Shown piece after piece: positions 7,101-11,602 of a stretch of 11,602 nucleotides of DNA; position 1 is the stretch's first letter; each line of letters begins with the position of its first letter. The translations under genes were made by a program, and so were the position numbers. The stretch spans positions 1-11,602 of the forward strand of contig CALAIL010000004.1 in the NCBI GenBank assembly GCA_937923255.1, in the 5' to 3' direction. Under the pieces are notes generated by a model. That model was not told the origin of the DNA. It made no database searches and saw nothing but the letters and a program-made list of their open reading frames with translations. Origin of the DNA: an uncultured Propionivibrio sp. (GTDB lineage Bacteria; Pseudomonadota; Gammaproteobacteria; Burkholderiales; Rhodocyclaceae).

Positions 7101-7502
7101 TCAGCGCGTCGCCAGGCGACAGGACGTTTCGACCCGATTGCCATAGGGATCAACAAAACCGAAAAAACCTTCATTGGCTTTTGCATGCCACTCGGCCCCT
7201 TTGCCAAACAGACCGCTGGAACTGACGTAGCGTACGCCCGAGCCGGAAACTGCGCGAGTCAGAATGGCGCGCTTGTCATCCAATGCCAGCTCGATCCGGT
7301 CATTGTCAAGATTACGGATATACACGGACAATCCGTTTTCACAACTGAAACGATCCTCGGCCGGCCGATTGGCAGTTGGAGTTCTGGACGGTTGGCCGGG
7401 TGGAGGCATATCCGACCCGCCCACGTGATGACGCGGTCCGTCCGCACATCCTGCCAGAATCAGTGCAGCGCACACCGGAAGCATCAATGCCGACATTTTC
7501 AT
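7101..7502 (-). CDS. mliC: MliC-like lipoprotein (C-type lysozyme inhibitor family)
   Basis: Predicted outer-membrane lipoprotein of 133 residues. A signal peptide ends in the lipobox LAGC (C19). A Pro/Thr-rich linker (about 30-50) follows, then a compact C-terminal domain of about 80 residues. That domain carries the pattern of MliC/PliC inhibitors: a first cysteine (C54, FSCENG), SGSGVRY (86-92), an aromatic-plus-lysine stretch WHAKANE (105-111), and a last cysteine (C128, TSCR), the two cysteines probably forming a disulphide. MliC proteins sit in the envelope and protect peptidoglycan from host C-type lysozyme. The usual W-x-K-G loop is altered here, so the inhibitory activity is less certain than the fold. 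The start is the ATG at 7500-7502, preceded by AAAGGAG; a longer in-frame extension to 7628 would bury the signal peptide and is rejected. Confidence 0.72.
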   Translation of the reverse strand: MKMSALMLPVCAALILAGCADGPRHHVGGSDMPPPGQPSRTPTANRPAEDRFSCENGLSVYIRNLDNDRIELALDDKRAILTRAVSGSGVRYVSSSGLFGKGAEWHAKANEGFFGFVDPYGNRVETSCRLATR

Positions 7503-7533
7503 AGACAAACTCCTTTCGCTAAAAAACACAAAA

Positions 7534-7602
7534 ACGCCTTGCTGACCACTTTCCATTCTTGGAACAGCGCGACAACACACAAGGACAACAGAAACAAGGC
7601 GT
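7534..7602 (-). promoter_or_regulatory. Inverted repeat in the mliC upstream region
   Basis: ACGCCTTG and CAAGGCGT, perfect over 8 bp, are separated by 53 bases. On the minus strand the second arm runs into a T-rich tract (TTTTTGTGTTTTTT) about 30 bases before the mliC start, so the leader could fold into a terminator-like or roadblock structure. The long loop makes this uncertain. The rest of 7503-7741 has several CAAGGC-type words and no gene I would support. Confidence 0.35.
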
Positions 7603-7741
7603 AAACCACCGAGATTGCGCACGGCCAATCACCACGTTGGCGCGCTGGCGCAGCAAGGCACAAGGCAAGCATAACACAGGGCAGGCGTTGCCCGACTTCA
7701 CCGGCGCATCGACGCCGGGCCTGCCAGTTCATCCGGATTCC

Positions 7742-7791
7742 CAAGGTAAAACCTTGCCAAAACGTATGCAGGAAGTCGCCTTAAATAAGGC
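7742..7791 (+). promoter_or_regulatory. Two short palindromes in the dctP upstream region
   Basis: CAAGGT-AAA-ACCTTG (7742-7756) and GCCTTA-AA-TAAGGC (7778-7791) are perfect dyads with 6 bp arms, 21 bases apart, about 200-250 bases before the dctP remnant. They could be operator sites for the former TRAP operon. No confident -35/-10 pair stands out between them and the start. Confidence 0.35.
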
Positions 7792-7927
7792 ATTACGGGA
7801 TGTGTCGAAAGGTGTGGAAGGTAATAAAAACACGAAATCGCCTTGCATCGTGCTTATCACCCAGGGGCATATTCTTCTCGTACTTGGACTGGGGTGCATG
7901 GGTGTCAACAGGCAGGGAAACATCCGG

Positions 7928-7975
7928 TTGCCAGCCGGCAAGCATCATACCAACCTTGCCTGTAAGGCAATTTTT
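7928..7975 (+). promoter_or_regulatory. Leader with competing hairpins before the dctP remnant
   Basis: Four complementary words lie in order: TTGCC (7928-7932), GGCAAG (7937-7942), CTTGCC (7955-7960) and AGGCAA (7965-7970), followed by TTTTT (7971-7975). Words 1+2 and 3+4 make two hairpins, the second with a T-run like a small intrinsic terminator. Words 2+3 make an alternative hairpin that would exclude both. It ends six bases before the AAGGAGG of the dctP remnant. This arrangement resembles transcription attenuation, but the stems are only 5-6 bp. Confidence 0.35.
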
Positions 7976-7994
7976 CCGTCAAGGAGGAAACACC

Positions 7995-8183
7995 ATGTTT
8001 CTGAAGAAGCCCTTGTCCGCTTTGCTGGCGTCCGCTTTTGTCGCAACAGCCGTACAGGCGCGCGACTTCCGCTCGGCCGACGTGCGCCCGCCCGATTATC
8101 CGGCGGTTAGAGCCGTCGCTCCTCGCTTCTCCAGCTTTTCACTGTGGATTCCTGCGTTGCTTAAAGGCGCGCCCGTGTATTGA
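7995..8183 (+). pseudogene. dctP: Truncated TRAP-transporter substrate-binding protein (DctP-type remnant)
   Basis: Only 62 codons remain of a protein normally about 325-340 residues long. An excellent ribosome site (AAGGAGG, 7981-7987) precedes ATG 7995. The product begins with a signal peptide (KK, then LSALLASAFVATAVQA) and continues RDFRSADVRPPDYPAVRAV, which matches the mature N-terminus of periplasmic DctP proteins, as I recall them (RSADVHPxDYPTVxAV). After about residue 41 the similarity ends and an unrelated tail runs to a TGA. No membrane subunits (dctQ, dctM) follow. TRAP systems often import hexuronates beside uxaC/uxuB-type genes, so this may have served the same lost pathway. 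Alternative: a short secreted peptide, which I think less likely. Confidence 0.72.
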
Positions 8184-8288
8184 CGCGCTCCGTGCGTAGG
8201 CGGCAGAGCCGGCATGACAACAGGTACGCGTTGACCGCGGACGACCACAACGTCTATCCCTCACTGAACATGCGGGGTGCAGGAAACA

Positions 8289-8316
8289 AAAACGGAGCCA
8301 CACGGCTCCGTTTTAT
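8289..8316. terminator. Bidirectional intrinsic terminator
   Basis: AAAACGGAGCC (8289-8299) and GGCTCCGTTTT (8304-8314) are perfect 11 bp arms around the loop ACAC. T-rich sequence follows on the plus strand (TTTTATTT) and on the minus strand (TTTTTGTTT). It sits between converging units: the dctP remnant from the left, and the adhesin/OmpA-lipoprotein operon, whose stop is about 124 bases away, from the right. The flanks 8184-8288 and 8317-8439 hold nothing else I can identify. Confidence 0.9.
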
Positions 8317-8439
8317 TTGCGGACACGCGCTTGCATTACGCGGATTTACCCAATCCGAGAACCCCGACACCACCCCATGGACAACCCCCAATGAGGGAAT
8401 GAAGGATGGTGTGTGGTGCATAACGCGCGGGCGGCCGCA

Positions 8440-9300
8440 TTACTCCTTGCCTGCCGCTTTCTGCAACGGCTTTTCACCGGTCACTTCGATCTCGACACGG
8501 CGGTTCGGCTCCAGGCAGGCAATCAATTCTTTGCGCGCCATTTTGCCGCCGCATTCGGTGACAGGCTGTTGCTCTCCCATGCCTTGCGCCGACATTTGCG
8601 CACCAGGAACGCCTCTGGCGGCCAGATAGCCGCGCACGGTTTCCGCGCGTTGCTGCGAAAGCCGCTGGTTGTAGGCATCGCTGCCGAGACGGTCGGTATG
8701 TCCGGTAATGGTAATCCTTGCAGAAGAATCAAGTGACTTCAGCTCCGTTGCCAGCTCGTCGAGCTGCTGGCGACCGGCCGGACGCATATCTTGTTCGGCA
8801 AACTTACCGAAGGGGAAGAGTGCGTCCGCCTTGAGGCGGATTCTGCGCGGTTCAGCCGATGCGGTGGCATCCTTTTGCTCGCTCAACCGATCGGCGCAGG
8901 ATTCCGGCTTCCAGTAGAAATTCCGCCCTTTCATTGACGTGTCAAAAAGCACCTTGTACTGGCAGGTCGTGACGCCTTCCGCATCATGGAACTTGAATAC
9001 GTAATCCCATTCACGCGCGCCGTGGGTTTCACGGAAATGCGGGACGCCGAGCAGATAGTACAGATCTTCCTTGGTCATGCCGGGCTTGATCAGGCGCAGG
9101 TTATCCAGGTTTGGAAAAATTCCGCGCTCCAGCGCCTCATTCTGCGTGATCTCCGGGAAAACAACCTGGGTGGCGTTCCCCTGCTCATCCAGCCCTTCGC
9201 TAATCGCGTAGGTGCACCCCGTCACCAGCAGTGCCAGCGAGCACGCCCATGGCGTCAATACACCGGGGCACCGCACCTGTTTCCGTTTCATTGCTTGCAT
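8440..9300 (-). CDS. tpgA: TpgA-like lipoprotein: SmpA/OmlA-like region plus OmpA domain
   Basis: Predicted envelope lipoprotein of 286 residues. A signal peptide ends in the lipobox VTGC (C29). Residues about 60-105 (PNLDNLRLIKPGMTKEDLYYLLG, then a G-x-R-EWDYVF strand) look like the BamE/SmpA/OmlA fold. Residues about 155-275 form an OmpA-C domain with TGHTDRLGS and NQRLSQQRA; D203 and R218 are at the 15-residue spacing of the diaminopimelate-binding pair in OmpA. A cysteine pair (C250, C262) lies in a loop common in this group. The gene follows the trimeric adhesin by 36 bases. In Acinetobacter, TpgA has this domain order, is encoded next to the adhesin and helps its secretion or anchoring, so the same role is inferred. 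I chose ATG 9300 because GGAG (9310-9313) lies nine bases upstream; ATG 9291, 9315 and 9336 are alternatives. Confidence 0.82.
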   Translation of the reverse strand: MQAMKRKQVRCPGVLTPWACSLALLVTGCTYAISEGLDEQGNATQVVFPEITQNEALERGIFPNLDNLRLIKPGMTKEDLYYLLGVPHFRETHGAREWDYVFKFHDAEGVTTCQYKVLFDTSMKGRNFYWKPESCADRLSEQKDATASAEPRRIRLKADALFPFGKFAEQDMRPAGRQQLDELATELKSLDSSARITITGHTDRLGSDAYNQRLSQQRAETVRGYLAARGVPGAQMSAQGMGEQQPVTECGGKMARKELIACLEPNRRVEIEVTGEKPLQKAAGKE

Positions 9301-9336
9301 ATTCTGTTTCTCCATTGTTTTGCGTTGTCCCGACAC

Positions 9337-11602
9337 TTACCACTGATAGCCCATACCAACGTTTGCGCCGACCGTGCCGTGATTGTGCGTGTTGACACTG
9401 CCTTTGAGCACCCAGCGGCCATTGTCGGAAATCGTCGATACGCCCAGCGCCAATGCTGTGCGCCCCTGATACGTCGCAGCGCCCATGGCAACCATGCTCT
9501 TACCCGGCACATAAGCCTGCGGCAGTCCGGCCGAAGCCATCGCGCTGGCAACCCCGCCCATAGCCTTATTATGGTTTGCGTCGATTTTGTTGGACAGGTT
9601 GTTGATTGTCGTGGAGATGCCGTTGTTGATTGCCATCGTAGTTTGATACAGCTGCGAACCGTTGATGGCGTCTGTACTGGTCGGGCTGACCTGACCAGCA
9701 GCCACATTCTGGATGCGACGCTCCTGACCAACGTCGCCGACAGTAACAACCCCGGTCGGCGTGCCGCCTGCGTAGTTATACGCCACCCCGTTGACGATGC
9801 CGACGTTGTAAGTCGTCATGCCCGCCGTCTGCGGTGTTGCAGCAGTCTGCGCCGCGGCGCCCGAACCCAGATGCACCGAATTGGCCGCCGTAGCCGTCAC
9901 GTTGTTGCCCAGCACGAACGCATCATGCGACCCCGCGGCGATCGTGTTGTTATTACCGACGCTGTACGAATTGGCTGCGTTGATGATGGTGGGATCGCCG
10001 ATCGCGCCGGAGTTTTCGCCCCTGACCACGTTGCCCGTACCGACGCTGATCGCACGGTTGGCTAACGCCTGCGCACCATCCCCCACGGCAATGGCCGACT
10101 CGCCACCTGAAACGGCCTCATTGCCGATAGCGATGCCATTGGCTTTGCGCACATGGGCGCGCCGCCCCATCGCCGTACCGTTGGTAGCCCCCGCATCAAC
10201 AATGGCATTGACACCCTGCGCCGTCGAACCCAACGCACCCGCGCTCGAATCGTTCGTCGGCCCGAGGATCGGTGCCTCGCCGTTATCACGGGTATGCGAA
10301 TACTTGGTGCCTTCCCGCTTGACCTGGTTGAGCGCTGCAATCACATTGGTATGTTGGGTCATCGTTTGCCCGGCCACGTCGTACACATTTAACGCTCTCG
10401 TACCGTCTGGATTGGTAAAGTTCTCACCAACAACGGCATTCAGCTGGCGTTTGTTGATAGCATCGGTGTCAGCCACACCATCAGCAACATTGGTGATTAC
10501 ATTGTTACCCATGTTGACCGTCGTACCTGCACCCACCGTCAGCCCGCCATTAGCCGTCACCGGGCCGCTGAAGGTCGGGTTATCCACCACATCCACTTTC
10601 AGCGTATTACCGGTCAACGTCACTTTGGTGTTGGAACCATTCACAACATCCACCGTGCCATTCGGCGCAATGTTGGAGGCTGTCCCGCCATTGGCTTTCA
10701 GGTTCCAGCCCGCACCCGCCGTGGTGTTGATGGCATTGAGCGCGTCCTGTACGCTGGTATGCGTCGTGCCGCCTACGTTCAGGCCCGCCGTTACCTTGCC
10801 TGTTGCCGGATCAAAGGAGGAAGTTCCGCCCAGCGCTGTGGCCGTGCTGCTGCCGGTGTTGTACAGCTGGCTGCCATTCACTGCTTGTTTGCTGGTCGCG
10901 CTCAGTTCAGCCGGCGCCACATTGTTGATGGTGACGCCACTGGTACTGCCAACGGGCCCAACCAAGGTGACTTGATTGGTCGGCGTGAACTGATCGGCAT
11001 TGGGCGTGTTGCTGCCTGCAGCATGATTGGTGCTGGTGTACTGCAATGCGCCGGGCGCAGCCGATACGGTTACTTTGGAGTTACCGCTGGTTGCATCCTG
11101 CGTCACATCCACCTTGGTGCTACCGTTGCCCGCCACAAAATCAACCTTTTTGCCGGGCTTAACCGTACCAACAGCGGCAGGCGCGCCATTGCCAATATCC
11201 CAGCCCTTGTTGGCTACGGTACTGACATCATCAACGGCAGCTTTGAGCTGGTCTTCAGTTGCCGCACGACCGCTGGTGATGCTGGCCGGATTCCAAGTTT
11301 TGTTGGTCAAACCAGTCACAGTGCCGGCAGTGCCGTCAATCTTGACCGGGTGGCCACCAGTGGCCGGGCCTACGGTGATGCTGTCGGCCAGCTTGAAGCC
11401 CACTTGGTTGTCCGTTACGGTGGTGACGATGTTGCTGTCGCCAGCGTATTTAACGGTCTCGGTCAGCTTGACGGTGTCAGGCGTGCCGTTGTCAGCAGCA
11501 ATCTTGAAGCCTTTTTCTTTCAAGTCGTGCAGCTGGCCGCCATTGACGGCTTCTTTGCTGTTGGCAGCAACCGTGCCGTCTGCTACGTTGTCCAGAGTCA
11601 CC
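9337..11602 (-). CDS. Trimeric autotransporter adhesin, YadA/Hia type (5' end outside window)
   Basis: The C-terminal 755 or so residues of a type Vc secreted adhesin; the frame stays open to the window edge, so the signal peptide and outer head are not seen. In order (counting from the edge): a neck motif (about 4-27, SKEAVNGGQL); Trp-ring-like stretches GWDIGNG (133-139) and GWNLKANGG (298-306); a second neck (about 227-247, SKQAVNGSQL); a third (about 371-388, DAINKRQL); a YadA-type left-handed roll head with repeated AIGN/AVGD/SVGT/VLGN units (about 470-580); a last neck (632-652, DAINGSQLY); a short coiled-coil stalk (653-679); and the four-strand membrane anchor (about 680-754) ending GMGYQW with a terminal aromatic. 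Such adhesins bind host matrix or surfaces. The gene is co-directional with the downstream OmpA lipoprotein and probably in one operon. Confidence 0.95.
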   Translation of the reverse strand, partial: VTLDNVADGTVAANSKEAVNGGQLHDLKEKGFKIAADNGTPDTVKLTETVKYAGDSNIVTTVTDNQVGFKLADSITVGPATGGHPVKIDGTAGTVTGLTNKTWNPASITSGRAATEDQLKAAVDDVSTVANKGWDIGNGAPAAVGTVKPGKKVDFVAGNGSTKVDVTQDATSGNSKVTVSAAPGALQYTSTNHAAGSNTPNADQFTPTNQVTLVGPVGSTSGVTINNVAPAELSATSKQAVNGSQLYNTGSSTATALGGTSSFDPATGKVTAGLNVGGTTHTSVQDALNAINTTAGAGWNLKANGGTASNIAPNGTVDVVNGSNTKVTLTGNTLKVDVVDNPTFSGPVTANGGLTVGAGTTVNMGNNVITNVADGVADTDAINKRQLNAVVGENFTNPDGTRALNVYDVAGQTMTQHTNVIAALNQVKREGTKYSHTRDNGEAPILGPTNDSSAGALGSTAQGVNAIVDAGATNGTAMGRRAHVRKANGIAIGNEAVSGGESAIAVGDGAQALANRAISVGTGNVVRGENSGAIGDPTIINAANSYSVGNNNTIAAGSHDAFVLGNNVTATAANSVHLGSGAAAQTAATPQTAGMTTYNVGIVNGVAYNYAGGTPTGVVTVGDVGQERRIQNVAAGQVSPTSTDAINGSQLYQTTMAINNGISTTINNLSNKIDANHNKAMGGVASAMASAGLPQAYVPGKSMVAMGAATYQGRTALALGVSTISDNGRWVLKGSVNTHNHGTVGANVGMGYQW

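Noticed and set aside
7503..7628. N-terminal extension of the MliC-like protein to 7628
   Set aside because: It would place 42 residues before a clean signal peptide with its own AAAGGAG ribosome site.
7499..7744. 81-codon minus-strand frame with a hydrophobic stretch, its TGA overlapping the mliC ATG
   Set aside because: The ATGA overlap is tempting, but no ribosome site precedes any of its starts, and it runs through the inverted repeats. I treat it as chance unless conserved.
8184..8288. Further remnants of TRAP genes after the dctP fragment
   Set aside because: I read all frames and found no stretch resembling dctQ, dctM or the C-terminus of dctP.
9818..10975. 385-codon plus-strand open frame opposite the adhesin
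   Set aside because: It arises from the antisense of Ala/Gly/Thr/Asn-rich adhesin repeats and has no family features, although it looks superficially hydrophobic.

Overview
The window reads as a chromosomal segment of a Gram-negative proteobacterium, most likely a betaproteobacterium of the Burkholderiales type. This rests on gene content and on remembered resemblance of the proteins (agmatinase-like hydrolase, TRAP binding-protein leader, adhesin with an OmpA-type partner). There is no rRNA or tRNA gene to confirm it. Almost every real gene lies on the minus strand. The long plus-strand open frames are antisense shadows.

From low to high coordinates: (1) positions 1-536 are intergenic and hold array A, a degenerate ~39-40 bp tandem repeat, followed by the intrinsic terminator of gnd. 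(2) Positions 537-3880 hold an apparent minus-strand operon read uxaC remnant -> uxuB -> gnd: a truncated uronate isomerase, an intact fructuronate reductase/mannitol dehydrogenase-family enzyme, and 6-phosphogluconate dehydrogenase. (3) Positions 3893-4270 hold a putative control region, array B (four copies of the same repeat at an exact 39 bp period) and the putP terminator. (4) Positions 4271-6944 hold a minus-strand operon: an agmatinase-family ureohydrolase, a 35-residue membrane microprotein, and a PutP-type sodium symporter whose GTG start overlaps the microprotein stop. (5) Positions 7101-7502 encode a small lipoprotein of the MliC (C-type lysozyme inhibitor) type. (6) Positions 7503-8288 are mostly non-coding, rich in inverted repeats, with a plus-strand remnant of a TRAP-transporter binding protein (dctP) and a strong bidirectional terminator. 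(7) Positions 8440-11602 hold a trimeric autotransporter adhesin (5' end outside the window) followed 36 bp later by a lipoprotein with an N-terminal SmpA/OmlA-like region and a C-terminal OmpA peptidoglycan-binding domain, the architecture described for TpgA of Acinetobacter.

Taken together, the left half looks like a decaying hexuronate-utilisation locus: uxaC is cut to about a fifth of its length, a TRAP binding-protein gene is cut to its leader, and uxuB stays intact beside the central-metabolism gene gnd. The middle is a transport-plus-hydrolase unit for a guanidino or amino compound, inferred from context. The right half is a surface-adhesion module. The points most worth a second look are the two same-orientation repeat arrays bracketing the uxaC-uxuB-gnd block, the non-canonical metal motif and the microprotein in the ureohydrolase-PutP operon, the adhesin/TpgA-like pair, and the leader with mutually exclusive hairpins before the broken dctP.
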